This document shows, piece after piece, positions 18,487-28,301 of a stretch of DNA of 64,000 nt. A program made the position numbers and the translations under genes. Numbering within the stretch: the stretch's first letter is position 1; the number at the start of each line of letters is the position of its first letter. The stretch is from the NCBI RefSeq assembly GCF_009910845.1, contig NZ_SIJB01000018.1, positions 1 through 64,000 on the forward strand. Direction: 5' to 3'. The notes below the pieces were generated by a model, which saw only the letters and a list, made by a program, of their open reading frames with translations, did not search any database and had not been told where the DNA came from. Source of the stretch: Chengkuizengella marina (lineage in GTDB: Bacteria; Bacillota; Bacilli; Paenibacillales; KCTC-33759).

Positions 18487-18651
18487 ATGAAAGAAATACT
18501 ATTAAGTTTATTAGCAGGAATCATTGTAGGAATGTTATTTAAAGTACTTAAACTCCCTGCCCCTGCCCCACCAGTTTTAGCTGGTATTGTTGGTATATTT
18601 GGAGTTTATTTAGGTGGGAAACTTTTAGAGTGGGTTATGAAATTAACTTAG
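18487..18651 (+). CDS. xapX: XapX/DUF1427-family small membrane protein
   Basis: The 54-residue protein has two hydrophobic helices (about residues 4-20 and 29-50) joined by LKLPAPAPPVLAGI, the proline-rich signature of the XapX domain. In Escherichia coli xapX lies in the xanthosine-utilisation locus, but the protein's function is not established. GAGAGGTGG precedes the ATG. The gene is the sole cistron of a transcript that begins with a purine riboswitch, which independently links it to purines; a role in purine or nucleoside movement or export is inference. Confidence 0.82.
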   Translation: MKEILLSLLAGIIVGMLFKVLKLPAPAPPVLAGIVGIFGVYLGGKLLEWVMKLT

Positions 18652-18676
18652 ACGGTATATACGTGCCTTTAATTTA

Positions 18677-18724
18677 AAAACCTCCAACTTTATTTATACT
18701 AAAATAAAAGTTGGAGGTTTTTTT
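18677..18724. terminator. Bidirectional terminator between xapX and hemY
   Basis: AAAACCTCCAACTTTTATTT-type arms (18677-18697 and 18701-18724) form a long stem with A and T runs on both sides, serving the convergent xapX and hemY transcripts. Confidence 0.88.
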
Positions 18725-18727
18725 AGT

Positions 18728-20185
18728 TCATTGAACAAATTGTAATACTTGTTCTGCTGTTTTTTCTCCCTGTCCGACACAATCTGGAATGCCAACTCCT
18801 TCATAACCCGCTCCAGTTAAAAAGATACCTGGATAATGTTCTGTACATTGTTTTCTTGCATTGCCAATGATATTTAAATGCTCAATTGGATATTGAGGCA
18901 TAGAGTGATATAAACGAGTCACTTTATGGAATATTGGTGTTGCCTTAATTCCCATTAAATATTCAATCTCTTTTTGTACCTTTTCTATAATCTGTTTATC
19001 ATCGAGTTGTTTCCAAGCCTCTTCACCAGATCTACCCACATAACACCTAAGTAATATTTTCCCCTTTGGAGCAGTGTGCAACCATTTCGATGATGTCCAA
19101 GTACAAGCAGTTATGAATCTACCTTCCTTTCGAGGGATAACAAACCCTGAACCGTCCATATCATGATTTATATCCTTTTTATCAAAGGCCATAATTACAT
19201 TAGCAACTGATGCATATTTAATTTTTTTCAATTGCTGCACTTGATTTAAATCTGTAAATAGGTCCGCAGATAAATGAGGTGGGATGGCTAGTACAATAAT
19301 ATCTGATTCAATCATTTCCCCATTTGACAAAGTAATTTCATAAATATTCGTTTCATCTAGATCATGATTAGAATCAAGTTTCTTAATTTTTGTTACAGAC
19401 TGTTCTGTTATTACTTTCACATTCCTCAGTTCCTCTACAAGTGCATCTACTAGTGTATTTAATCCTTTTTTATAAGTGAGAAACATACTATTTTGAGCTA
19501 TTTTCGGTAATGGCATAGCAGATGCTCCATTTGCGGGTGTCTGCTTTCTGCTATTGACCATTCCCAAAATTAAACTACGGTATTTTTGTTCAATACCTCG
19601 AAATTGTGGAAAAGTAGCTTTTAAGCTCAGCTTATTTGGATTCCCCGCATAAATACCAGATAATAATGGTTCTGCAATATTCTCAGCTACTTGTTTACCT
19701 AGCCTCCGTGAAAGAAAACCACCTAAAGTCTCATCACTTGAACTAGATCTACGAGGAAGAAACAGATCCATTCCCGCTCTTAATTTTCCAGGAAAAGAAA
19801 TTAGACCCGTTTTCATAAATGGAGCCATTTTTGTTGGAATTCCTAAAATTAGCCCAGGTGGCATAAGGTGAAATTTACCTTTATGAAGAATATAATTTTT
19901 CTTTGCCTTTGGGTTTGTTGCTGTTAATTGATCCTCAATACCTAATTCTCGTGAAATCTTTATGATTGGAAATTTTCGAGCTAAAAAAGAATCGGGGCCT
20001 CTTTCAATCACAAACTCATCACGTAACCATGTTTGAATTTTTCCACCTAATCTATTATCTTTCTCAACTATAGTTATTTCTATCGGTATTCCCTGCTCTG
20101 AAAACTTCTTCTTCATATAAAATGCAGTGCTTAAACCTGATATTCCTCCACCAACAATGGTAACCTTTTTAGGAGTTTTCTCCAT
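18728..20185 (-). CDS. hemY: Coproporphyrinogen III oxidase (HemY/CgoX type)
   Basis: This FAD-dependent oxidase has the N-terminal dinucleotide fold (VTIVGGGISGLSTAFYMKK), the ERGPDSFLARK substrate-region motif and the C-terminal FAD signature (IFLTGAGYEGVGIPDCVGQG). In Gram-positive bacteria this family oxidises coproporphyrinogen III to coproporphyrin III in the coproporphyrin-dependent haem route, although it is often labelled protoporphyrinogen oxidase. The ATG at 20185 has AAGGA upstream; a TTG 9 bases earlier overlaps the hemH stop. It is last in the hemE-hemH-hemY transcript and followed by a terminator. Confidence 0.92.
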   Translation of the reverse strand: MEKTPKKVTIVGGGISGLSTAFYMKKKFSEQGIPIEITIVEKDNRLGGKIQTWLRDEFVIERGPDSFLARKFPIIKISRELGIEDQLTATNPKAKKNYILHKGKFHLMPPGLILGIPTKMAPFMKTGLISFPGKLRAGMDLFLPRRSSSSDETLGGFLSRRLGKQVAENIAEPLLSGIYAGNPNKLSLKATFPQFRGIEQKYRSLILGMVNSRKQTPANGASAMPLPKIAQNSMFLTYKKGLNTLVDALVEELRNVKVITEQSVTKIKKLDSNHDLDETNIYEITLSNGEMIESDIIVLAIPPHLSADLFTDLNQVQQLKKIKYASVANVIMAFDKKDINHDMDGSGFVIPRKEGRFITACTWTSSKWLHTAPKGKILLRCYVGRSGEEAWKQLDDKQIIEKVQKEIEYLMGIKATPIFHKVTRLYHSMPQYPIEHLNIIGNARKQCTEHYPGIFLTGAGYEGVGIPDCVGQGEKTAEQVLQFVQ

Positions 20186-20190
20186 TATGA

Positions 20191-21126
20191 TCAATCCTTA
20201 TCTAGTTTGGCTATAACAACTTCTGCTACCGTTTCCATATATCTTGGATCTGTATTTAAAGACTCTGTACGCTCTAAATGCATTCCTAACTTACGTGCAA
20301 CCTGCTGACACTCGATATCTATATCATAAAGAATTTCTAGATGGTCTGACACAAAACCAATCGGACATATTAGGACATGTTGTACATTTTCTTGACTATG
20401 AATATGATTTAATACGTCTAATATATCAGGTCCTAACCACGGCATCGCAGTCTGACCTGCACTCTGCCATGCGAAATCCCAGTTTGTAATGCCTGTCTTT
20501 TGTGCAATTTTTTTAGAAGTTTCCATCAATTGTTCTGGATATGGATCATTTATTTCTAATATTTTCTCAGGTAAACTATGAGCACTGAATAAAATCTTTA
20601 CCTCATTTTTATCTACACCTTCAAACTTTTGTAAAGCTGTATTTACTCTTTCACTTAAAACTTCAATTAATTTGGGATACAAATGATAACTTTTAACAAA
20701 GTTAATGCTTAAATCAAGCTCTTCTGCTTTTTCCTTTGCACGTTTTATATAACTACCTACACTCATTGTTGAATAGTGGGGGGCTAATACAACACCAATA
20801 GCCTTTGTTATCCCATCTCCAACCATTTTTTCTACTCCATCTTCTATAAAAGGTTTAGCATGCTTCAAACCTTGGTAACATACAAACTCATATTCTGATC
20901 CTTGTTCATTTAAAGTCTTTTCTATCTCTTCTACTTGACGGTCTGTATTTTTACGAAGAGGGAAAAATCCTCCTACAATGGCATCGTAACGATTGACTAA
21001 ATCCTGTAATTGTTCTGGTTCAGGTGGTCTTCCTCTGCGAATATGAGTGTAATACGCTTCAATTTGATCCATACTTTCTGGTGTTCCATAAGACATCACC
21101 AATACACCAATTTTTTGTTTCGTCAT
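20191..21126 (-). CDS. hemH: Ferrochelatase HemH (coproporphyrin ferrochelatase)
   Basis: The protein inserts Fe2+ into the porphyrin. It begins with the usual strand GVLVMSYGTPES, has the HYSTMSVGSY segment that lies by the active site, the ALFSAHSLPEKI-type motif with the metal-binding His, and the conserved Glu region near HLEILYDID. At 311 residues it is the soluble monomeric Firmicutes type with no membrane tail. It overlaps the hemE stop by ATGA and precedes hemY by 5 bases, so the three are one translationally coupled unit. Confidence 0.95.
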   Translation of the reverse strand: MTKQKIGVLVMSYGTPESMDQIEAYYTHIRRGRPPEPEQLQDLVNRYDAIVGGFFPLRKNTDRQVEEIEKTLNEQGSEYEFVCYQGLKHAKPFIEDGVEKMVGDGITKAIGVVLAPHYSTMSVGSYIKRAKEKAEELDLSINFVKSYHLYPKLIEVLSERVNTALQKFEGVDKNEVKILFSAHSLPEKILEINDPYPEQLMETSKKIAQKTGITNWDFAWQSAGQTAMPWLGPDILDVLNHIHSQENVQHVLICPIGFVSDHLEILYDIDIECQQVARKLGMHLERTESLNTDPRYMETVAEVVIAKLDKD

Positions 21127-22190
21127 CTTACTCCACTACCCTTCTGCAATTTGCTAATTGCTGCATGAGAGTATTCATGTATAAACTGCGTTAATTCCTT
21201 TAACTTATCTATAGATGCCTCCGGAAATAGACCATGACCTAGGTTAAAAATAAAACCTGGTTGCTCAATCCCTTGATCAATAATTTCCATTGCATAATCT
21301 TGAATGACTGGCATCGGTGCTGTTAATACTAATGGATCTAAGTTACCTTGTACTGCATACTGATGATTTAATCTATTACGTCCTTCTTCGATAGAGACAC
21401 GCCAGTCCAAACCAATGACATCTACTTTTAAATTAGTTAATGAAGGCAATAATTCACCTGAGCTAACTCCTGGAAAATAAATTTTGGGCTGATCATAATC
21501 TTCTAACTCATTAAAGATACGTTCAATAGTTGGCAGCACAAATCTTTCAAAATCTTTAGGAGCTAAAGCTCCTACCCAACTATCAAATAACTGAATTGCA
21601 TTGGCCCCTGCCGCAAAGTGAGCTTTTAAATAAGTGATGATCATATCACCCAACTTGTCCATCAACATGAACCAAATCTCAGGCTCACTATACATCAATT
21701 CTTTTGTTCGAATATAATTTTTAGACGGTCTTCCTTCAATGATATAACTTGCAATGGTAAAAGGTGCTCCTGCAAAAGTAATTAATGGTTTCGTTAATTC
21801 ACGATCTAAAATTTTTATAGTGTCTATAACATGTGATAAATCCTTCTCAACATCTATCGGTTTTAATTTTAATACATCTTCTTTGGATCTAATTGGATTA
21901 TCAATGACTGGACCAATATTTTTTACGATATCAAAGTCAATCCCAATCGATGCGACTGGATTCATAATATCCGAGTAAAGAATAGCTGCATCTACACCTA
22001 ATTTTTTGACAGGCATCATCGTCACTTCAGCTGCTAACTCAGGCTGTTCACATATTTCTAACAACGTAAACTTCTCTTTTATTTTTCTATATTCAGGGTC
22101 ATATCTTCCTGCTTGTCTCATATACCAAACAGGAATTGTATCTATCTCTTGTTTAAGACATGCTTGTATAAACCGATCTTGAAAGCTCAT
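21123..22190 (-). CDS. hemE: Uroporphyrinogen decarboxylase HemE
   Basis: HemE removes four carboxyl groups from uroporphyrinogen III to give coproporphyrinogen III. The signature PVWYMRQAGRYDPEYR near residue 20 holds the substrate-binding Arg residues. Asp in LYSDIMNP, Tyr in IASYIIEG and His in NLGHGLFPE are at expected places. The 355-residue length is typical. It is the first gene of the hemE-hemH-hemY unit, separated from hemL by about 480 bp that contain a terminator, so it probably has its own promoter. Confidence 0.96.
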   Translation of the reverse strand: MSFQDRFIQACLKQEIDTIPVWYMRQAGRYDPEYRKIKEKFTLLEICEQPELAAEVTMMPVKKLGVDAAILYSDIMNPVASIGIDFDIVKNIGPVIDNPIRSKEDVLKLKPIDVEKDLSHVIDTIKILDRELTKPLITFAGAPFTIASYIIEGRPSKNYIRTKELMYSEPEIWFMLMDKLGDMIITYLKAHFAAGANAIQLFDSWVGALAPKDFERFVLPTIERIFNELEDYDQPKIYFPGVSSGELLPSLTNLKVDVIGLDWRVSIEEGRNRLNHQYAVQGNLDPLVLTAPMPVIQDYAMEIIDQGIEQPGFIFNLGHGLFPEASIDKLKELTQFIHEYSHAAISKLQKGSGVR

Positions 22191-22344
22191 TATGTAAATT
22201 CCCTCTTTCAGAAAATATCCTACTCATCATTATGCCCTTTTTTTGCTTTTGCCACAACCGATAAAATTCATTTATATCTTACAATAGTATGACAAAACCA
22301 TTCCATAAAATGAAAAATTATATTAAAACAAATTTAAAAAGAAG

Positions 22345-22530
22345 ATGTTAGTAGATTCTGAATTGATAACTGATCTGGAATGTGTTTGTATCGAAAATTC
22401 AACTACAAGTAAATTTAAAATTGTAAATACAAGTCTTGTAGTAGGAACTGTTACAGGAGAAGGAGTTGAAACAATAAGTTCATCAACCACAGGAATCACT
22501 ACAAGAAGAGCACCAACTTTTGACTTCTGA
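22345..22530 (+). CDS. Doubtful 61-residue ORF between hemE and hemL
   Basis: An ATG after AAAAAGAAG opens a frame rich in Thr, Ser and Val (VNTSLVVGTVTGEGVETI), ending 84 bases before a hairpin terminator. It would be the only plus-strand gene between two hem transcripts. The ribosome site is weak and I recognise no family. It may be a small exported or coat-type protein or a gene remnant. A frame on the opposite strand is less convincing. Confidence 0.3.
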   Translation: MLVDSELITDLECVCIENSTTSKFKIVNTSLVVGTVTGEGVETISSSTTGITTRRAPTFDF

Positions 22531-22613
22531 AAAGAAATAGATAAATAAAATATATGAAGAAACAAGTTGATATATCCTTGCTCATTTAATTGGATAAGAA
22601 TTAAATCCATATA

Positions 22614-22653
22614 AAAAGCTGGGGAACCCCAGGTAGGAATCACCAGCTTTTTT
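22614..22653. terminator. Terminator between hemL and hemE
   Basis: AAAAGCTGG (22614-22622) pairs with CCAGCTTTT (22643-22651), with A and T runs on the flanks, so it can work in both directions. It should end the hemA..hemL transcript before hemE. Confidence 0.75.
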
Positions 22654-22675
22654 TATAATTAATTCAAACTTTATA

Positions 22676-23968
22676 TCATAAACCCTTTAATGCCTCACGA
22701 TGAGCTTCAATCGTTGTTTCAATGTCTTCATCCGTATGTGCTAACGAAACAAACATTCCTTCAAATTGAGATGGTGCAACGGAGACTCCTAAGTCTAACA
22801 TGTTCCCAAAATATTTCGTAAATCGTTTTAAATCAGAGGAACTTGCCGTTTCGTAATTCGTTACTTTTTGACCTGTAAAAAATGGACAAACCATAGAGCC
22901 AATTCGATTCATCGTGCTTTCGATTCCAACCTCTTCTGCATTTTTCAACAAACCTGCTTCTAATTTCGCAGACTTTTCTTCTAATTGTTCATAAATACCA
23001 GGTTCACCTAAAAGCTTCAAAGTAGTGTAACCTGCCACCATAGCTAAAGGATTTCCTGATAAAGTACCCGCCTGATAAATTGGACCGGTTGGTGCCATCT
23101 GCTTCATAATTTCTCTTTTACCACCGTAAGCACCTACTGGTAAACCCCCTCCAATCACTTTGCCTAAACAAGTCAAATCTGGTGTAACTCCAAATCGCCC
23201 TTGTGCACAATTTATATCAACACGAAAACCCGTCATCACTTCATCAAAAATCAATATGCTGCCATATTGCGTTGTAATTTCACGAAGTCCTTCTAGGAAC
23301 CCTGGTAGAGGAGGAACAACTCCCATATTTCCTGCAATCGGTTCAACAATAACACCTGCAATATCTTCACCAAATTTCTCAAATGCTAGTTTTACAGAAT
23401 CCATGTCGTTATAAGGTACAGTTAATGTATTTTGAGCAACAGATTCTGGAACCCCAGGACTATCAGGCAAACCTAAGGTTGCTACACCAGAGCCCGCTTT
23501 AATTAACAAAGAATCTGCATGTCCATGATAACAGCCTTCAAACTTTAGAATTTTATTTCGTTTTGTATAACCTCTAGCTAATCTCAAAGCACTCATTGTT
23601 GCTTCAGTACCAGAATTAACCATACGAACGATTTCAATGGAAGGTACACGTTCACATACAAGCTGTGCCATTCTAGTTTCAATTTCCGTTGGTGCACCAA
23701 AACTTGTCCCTTTTTCAGCGAAAAGCTTTATAGCTTCGATCACTTCAGGATGAGCATGACCTAAAATTAACGGTCCCCAAGATGCAATATAATCTATATA
23801 CTCATTGCCATCGATATCAATCACTCTAGAACCTTTTGCTTTATCTATGTAAATTGGTGTTAATCCTACAGATTTAAAGGCACGAACAGGACTGTTTACC
23901 CCTCCTGGTATATGCTGCTTTGCCAATTCAAAAGCATTTTTAGACTTCTTATCGATTCTTTGATTCAT
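22676..23968 (-). CDS. hemL: Glutamate-1-semialdehyde 2,1-aminomutase HemL
   Basis: HemL converts glutamate-1-semialdehyde to 5-aminolevulinate using pyridoxal phosphate. Features are [12 protein letters not shown] near the N terminus, [12 protein letters not shown], the [12 protein letters not shown] motif with the PLP-contacting Asp, and the [13 protein letters not shown] segment that contains the Schiff-base Lys. The start is the ATG at 23968 behind GTGGAG. Length is about 430 residues. It is the last gene of the hemA-to-hemL run and ends just before a terminator. Confidence 0.96.
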   Translation of the reverse strand: MNQRIDKKSKNAFELAKQHIPGGVNSPVRAFKSVGLTPIYIDKAKGSRVIDIDGNEYIDYIASWGPLILGHAHPEVIEAIKLFAEKGTSFGAPTEIETRMAQLVCERVPSIEIVRMVNSGTEATMSALRLARGYTKRNKILKFEGCYHGHADSLLIKAGSGVATLGLPDSPGVPESVAQNTLTVPYNDMDSVKLAFEKFGEDIAGVIVEPIAGNMGVVPPLPGFLEGLREITTQYGSILIFDEVMTGFRVDINCAQGRFGVTPDLTCLGKVIGGGLPVGAYGGKREIMKQMAPTGPIYQAGTLSGNPLAMVAGYTTLKLLGEPGIYEQLEEKSAKLEAGLLKNAEEVGIESTMNRIGSMVCPFFTGQKVTNYETASSSDLKRFTKYFGNMLDLGVSVAPSQFEGMFVSLAHTDEDIETTIEAHREALKGL

Positions 23969-24030
23969 CTCAAATATCTCCACACTTTCCTAACTTTAAA
24001 ATTGTTTAATTTCAATATTATAAATACATG

Positions 24031-25032
24031 TTATACTGAATCAGCACGTAACCATTTGGCTGCATCCTTTGCAAAGTAGGTTATAATCATATCGGCTCCT
24101 GCTCGTTTAAAACCTACTAGTAACTCCATCGCAACTGCTTTTTCATCAATCCACCCTTTTTCAGCTGCTGCTTTAATCATAGAATATTCGGCACTAACAT
24201 TGTAAGCTGCGATTGGAAGATCAAAGTTTTGTTTCAATGTATGTATAATATCCATATACGCCATCCCTGGTTTGACCATCAATATATCAGCACCTTCTAT
24301 CACATCGCATTCTGCTTCACGGATGCCTTCTCTAGCATTAGCAGGATCCATTTGATAAGTTTTACGATCTCCAAACTGTGGTGAGGAGTGAGCAGCATCC
24401 CTGAAAGGACCATAAAAAGCTGAGGAATATTTGACTGCATAAGACATAATAGGAATGTGTTCAAATCCTGATTCATCTAATCCAGATCTAATTGCGGTGA
24501 CAAAACCATCCATCATATTAGAAGGAGCAATGACATCAGCTCCTGCCTTTGCCTGAGATATAGCTGTTTTTACAAGTAACGCTAAGGAAGAATCATTTTC
24601 AATCACTGCTTCTTTTCCATTATCGGATTTTTTAACAATTCCACAATGACCGTGATCCGTATATTGACACAAACATGTATCTGCCATTACTAATAAGTTC
24701 GGATTGATCTGTTTTACTAAACGAGTTGCCTTCTGAGCGATACCTTGATCATCATAGGCTTGTGTTCCAACATCATCCTTTTTGTTTGGAACCCCAAATA
24801 AGATAATAGATTGAAGACCTAACTCTGTGATTTCTTTAATTTCTGTTTCCAATTGATCTAATGAAAAATGGAACACACCAGGCATTGAAGGAATTTCATT
24901 TTTGATTGCTTCACCTTCTGTAACAAAAATCGGATAAATTAAATCATGCACATTTACATGATTTTCCTTAACTAAATTACGTATCGCCTGGTTGTTTCTT
25001 AATCTTCTTTGTCTTACTGTTGGAAATGCCAA
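24031..25032 (-). CDS. hemB: Delta-aminolevulinic acid dehydratase HemB
   Basis: HemB condenses two 5-aminolevulinate molecules to porphobilinogen. The zinc-site cysteines are seen in ADTCLCQYTDHGHC, the first catalytic Lys in SYAVKYSSAFYGPFRDAA and the second in DILMVKPGMAYMD. A TTG at 25032 is preceded by GAAGGAGG at eight bases and fits best; an upstream ATG would place that ribosome site inside the gene. This gives about 333 residues. It lies between cobA-hemD and hemL in pathway order. Confidence 0.95.
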   Translation of the reverse strand: MAFPTVRQRRLRNNQAIRNLVKENHVNVHDLIYPIFVTEGEAIKNEIPSMPGVFHFSLDQLETEIKEITELGLQSIILFGVPNKKDDVGTQAYDDQGIAQKATRLVKQINPNLLVMADTCLCQYTDHGHCGIVKKSDNGKEAVIENDSSLALLVKTAISQAKAGADVIAPSNMMDGFVTAIRSGLDESGFEHIPIMSYAVKYSSAFYGPFRDAAHSSPQFGDRKTYQMDPANAREGIREAECDVIEGADILMVKPGMAYMDIIHTLKQNFDLPIAAYNVSAEYSMIKAAAEKGWIDEKAVAMELLVGFKRAGADMIITYFAKDAAKWLRADSV

Positions 25033-25133
25033 GCTTACTTCCTCCTTCATTTACTCATTTACTCCCACCCGTAAATCATCAATAAAAATTATACTGTAGA
25101 AATTTACTCTTGTGAGTGATTTTTTGCGTACTT

Positions 25134-26660
25134 TTATATTTCTTTAATCGCATCAATCAATGATTCAATTGTAGCTTCATCTGATACTTTTGATATATTA
25201 AATCCAAATTCCTTTGCAGTTTTTGCTGTAATAGGTCCAATACAAACAATGTGTATGCCAGTTAAATATTGTTTTGCATTATAACCACTTTTTTCAAGAA
25301 TAGCTACTAGATTACGAACAGTTGAAGAACTAGTAAAAGTAATAATATGAAGTCTATTTTTATCTATATAAGTCAATACCTCTTCGAGCCCATGATCACA
25401 AATTACATTTTCATATACATCCACTTCTGTTACGCTTAATCCAAGTTTCCTTAATTTTTCAGGTAAATATTCACGTGCAATATCAGCTCTTGGAAGTAAA
25501 ACATGCTGTCCTTTTTCTAATTCTGGTAAAATTTCTTCTAACAATCCCTCACCTTGGAATTGCTTTGGTATAGAGGCTACAACTAGCCCACGTTCTTCAA
25601 GAGCATTTGCTGTTTTGGGACCAACAGCAGCTATACGTGCATTTTGCATCGTACGAATATCAATACGTAAATCTCTTAATCGCTTAAAGAAATATTCAAC
25701 CCCGTTTACACTGGTAAAAATGATCCATTGATATGCATTTAATTTTAGTAAGGCTTCATCTAATTCATTTAATACTTGTTCATCTGTTGGTTGTTTTAAT
25801 TCGATGACTGGAAATTCAACAGCTTCTCCTCCTAAGTCATCAATTTGATCAGCTAATTCACTTGCTTGTGATCGTGCTCTAGTTACCAGTACTCTTTTCC
25901 CAAATAATGGTTTATTTTCAAACCACTTTAGTTTTTCCCTTAGTTTAATAACTTCACCTACTAAAATAACAGCTGGAGGCTTGAACTTTTCTATTTCTAC
26001 TTGATCAACAATGGTTTCTAAAGTGCCAATTAAAGTTCTTTGCTCTACTCTTGTACCCCATCTAATTAGTGCGACTGGAGTTTGTGGAGATTTTCCATGT
26101 TTTATTAATTGATCACGAAGGTGACCTATCTTCGTTACTCCCATTAAAAAAAGAATTGTTTCAGTCGCTGTCGAAATTTTCTCCCAATTAATTGTAGAAT
26201 CTATTTTTTCTGGCCTCTCATGTCCTGTTACAACTGCAAAAGAAGAATTAAAATCACGATGTGTTATTGGAATCCCCGCATAGGAAGGAGCAGCAATTGC
26301 AGAAGTAATTCCTGGAACAATTTCAAATTCAATATTATGGTCAACAAGCAAAGATGCCTCCTCACCTACACGACCAAAAATATTGGGATCACCGCCTTTT
26401 AAACGTGTTACAACTTTACCTTGTAAAGCTAAATCAACTAATAGCCGATTAATGGCCTCCTGATCCATCGTATGCTGATTTGGTAATTTACCAGCGTATA
26501 TTTTTTCTGTTCCGGGTTTTGCATAAGTTAGTAAACGTGGACTGGCTAATCTATCGTACACAATAGCATCTGCTTTTTTGATGGATTCCAAACCCTTCAC
26601 TGTAATTAATTTTGGATCACCAGGTCCTGCTCCAACTAAGTAAACTTTCCCCTTTGTCAA
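25134..26660 (-). CDS. cobA-hemD: Fused uroporphyrinogen-III C-methyltransferase / uroporphyrinogen-III synthase
   Basis: Residues 1 to about 245 form a SUMT (CobA) domain, with the SAM-site [24 protein letters not shown] and the [20 protein letters not shown] segment. Residues about 250-508 form a HemD domain ([44 protein letters not shown]). The HemD half closes hydroxymethylbilane to uroporphyrinogen III, and the CobA half methylates that product to precorrin-2 for sirohaem. It starts with a TTG that overlaps the hemC stop (TTGA), with GAGGGGAGAG before it. B. subtilis keeps hemD separate, so the fusion is a lineage marker. Confidence 0.94.
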   Translation of the reverse strand: MTKGKVYLVGAGPGDPKLITVKGLESIKKADAIVYDRLASPRLLTYAKPGTEKIYAGKLPNQHTMDQEAINRLLVDLALQGKVVTRLKGGDPNIFGRVGEEASLLVDHNIEFEIVPGITSAIAAPSYAGIPITHRDFNSSFAVVTGHERPEKIDSTINWEKISTATETILFLMGVTKIGHLRDQLIKHGKSPQTPVALIRWGTRVEQRTLIGTLETIVDQVEIEKFKPPAVILVGEVIKLREKLKWFENKPLFGKRVLVTRARSQASELADQIDDLGGEAVEFPVIELKQPTDEQVLNELDEALLKLNAYQWIIFTSVNGVEYFFKRLRDLRIDIRTMQNARIAAVGPKTANALEERGLVVASIPKQFQGEGLLEEILPELEKGQHVLLPRADIAREYLPEKLRKLGLSVTEVDVYENVICDHGLEEVLTYIDKNRLHIITFTSSSTVRNLVAILEKSGYNAKQYLTGIHIVCIGPITAKTAKEFGFNISKVSDEATIESLIDAIKEI

Positions 26661-27601
26661 TTCTCTCCCCTCACTTCATCTAATATTCGGTCCGCACCCC
26701 TATCAATTAATCTCTGTGCCAATTGGACTCCTAATTTCTCAGGGTCATTACCAACAATTTTATCTTTGATGACGGTTTCTCCATCTGGTGAACCGACCAG
26801 ACCAAATAATTGTATGTCTGCAGTATCCTCATCTTTTTGTAAAATTCCATGTGCAGCAACAGGAATTTCACAACTTCCATTTAAAGTAGCTAGAAAAGCT
26901 CTTTCCGCTTGAACTGTTTTAGCTGTTTTCTCATCATTATAAAGTGATAATAATTTCATAATAAACTCATCATCATCCCTGCATTCTATTCCTAATGCCC
27001 CTTGACCTACAGCAGGAATACAAAGCTCTGTTGAGATATACTCAGTTATCTTATCCTGCCATCCCACTCTATTAAGACCAGCAGTAGCAAGTACAATTGC
27101 ATCATATTCACCATCGTTTAATTTATTTATTCTTGTCCCAATATTTCCACGGATGAATTTAATTTGAAAATCAGGCCGATAATTTTTAATTTGACTTGCA
27201 CGTCTTAAACTACTCGTTCCTATGACTGCTCCTTTTGGAAGATCAAACAATGAATTATATTCTTGAGATACGATGCAATCTCTTACATCTTCTCTTTTTG
27301 GAACTGCACCGATCATCAAACCTTCTGGTAAGTCAGAAGGCATGTCCTTCATACTATGTACTGCAATATCAATTTCTCCATCTAACATTGCTTGCTCGAT
27401 TTCTTTGACAAAAAGCCCTTTTCCACCTACTTTGGAAAGAGTAACATCTAGAATTTTATCCCCTTTTGTAACAATTTTTTTGATTTCAAATTGAGCTTGA
27501 ATATTATGAATTTGACATATTTCTTTTAAGGCCTCTATTACATGATTGGTTTGTGTAAGTGCTAATTGACTTTGTCTTGACCCTACAATGATTGTTCTCA
27601 T
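26657..27601 (-). CDS. hemC: Porphobilinogen deaminase HemC
   Basis: HemC polymerises four porphobilinogens to hydroxymethylbilane. It has the N-terminal [12 protein letters not shown], the substrate-binding [11 protein letters not shown] and SSLRRASQ segments, the catalytic Asp region [15 protein letters not shown], and the cofactor-attachment Cys in [11 protein letters not shown]. The length of 314 residues is typical. It is coupled to the next gene by a 4-base overlap and follows sirC after 28 bases. Confidence 0.96.
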   Translation of the reverse strand: MRTIIVGSRQSQLALTQTNHVIEALKEICQIHNIQAQFEIKKIVTKGDKILDVTLSKVGGKGLFVKEIEQAMLDGEIDIAVHSMKDMPSDLPEGLMIGAVPKREDVRDCIVSQEYNSLFDLPKGAVIGTSSLRRASQIKNYRPDFQIKFIRGNIGTRINKLNDGEYDAIVLATAGLNRVGWQDKITEYISTELCIPAVGQGALGIECRDDDEFIMKLLSLYNDEKTAKTVQAERAFLATLNGSCEIPVAAHGILQKDEDTADIQLFGLVGSPDGETVIKDKIVGNDPEKLGVQLAQRLIDRGADRILDEVRGEN

Positions 27602-27629
27602 GATTATACTCCTTTATCCTTATCCCTAG

Positions 27630-28295
27630 TTAACAATTGATATTTCCATTATATTTATAATCAGGATCCTTTAATCTTTTATATAATTCTTTCTGAAAAC
27701 TGTGAAATTTCCCTATACGTATCAAGCGAAGTATATCTAAATCCATGATCTCCTTATAAAGAGCTTGTCTTTGTTTTGTATCATGAATTGTTTTTTTTAC
27801 AAACGAACGAAATTCTCCTAAAAAATCTAGATAAATCTCATAATCATCCCCATACTGTTTCTCTAAATCTTTCTTGATTGTTCTAGCAACAATAGGACTA
27901 GCGCCAGAAGTAGAAACTGCAATTTGTAACTTCCCTCTTTTAAAGCTTGCGGGGAAAATAAAATCACTGTAGTCAGGTCGATCCACTATACTCACGAGTA
28001 TGTTTCGTTTTTTTGCATCTTCATAAACTTGTAAATTAACTTGGCTTTGGTCTGTAGCAGCAATGATTAAAAAAGGCTTTCCTATTTGAGATACATCATA
28101 GTTTTTTTTATATATTTGAAGTTTCCCTTCGTTGTGCCAATGTTTAATTTGAACTGTCACTTTAGGACTAATCACTTTAATATTAGCCATTGCATCCATT
28201 AATGAACTGATTTTTCTTTCCGCTATCTTCCCTCCACCAACAACTAAACATTCTTTTTGTTTTACATTGATCATAATGGGCATAACATCATACAC
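27630..28295 (-). CDS. sirC: Precorrin-2 dehydrogenase SirC (sirohaem synthesis)
   Basis: An N-terminal NAD-binding fold (CLVVGGGKIAERKISSL) and the family motifs FLIIAATDQSQVN, DFIFPASFKRG and AVSTSGASPIVAR identify a single-domain precorrin-2 dehydrogenase, as in B. subtilis YlnF or Bacillus SirC. It oxidises precorrin-2 to sirohydrochlorin; the methylation step is supplied by the cobA half of the fused gene downstream. A matching chelatase gene (sirB) is not in the window. The GTG start lies a few bases after the hemX stop. Confidence 0.88.
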   Translation of the reverse strand: MYDVMPIMINVKQKECLVVGGGKIAERKISSLMDAMANIKVISPKVTVQIKHWHNEGKLQIYKKNYDVSQIGKPFLIIAATDQSQVNLQVYEDAKKRNILVSIVDRPDYSDFIFPASFKRGKLQIAVSTSGASPIVARTIKKDLEKQYGDDYEIYLDFLGEFRSFVKKTIHDTKQRQALYKEIMDLDILRLIRIGKFHSFQKELYKRLKDPDYKYNGNINC

Positions 28296-28301
28296 AGCTC
28301 T

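Noticed and set aside
22323-22643. Minus-strand frame of 106 codons between hemE and hemL
   Set aside because: It has no ribosome site, ends in AT-rich spacer and runs through the hairpin terminator; the plus-strand frame is slightly better but also doubtful.
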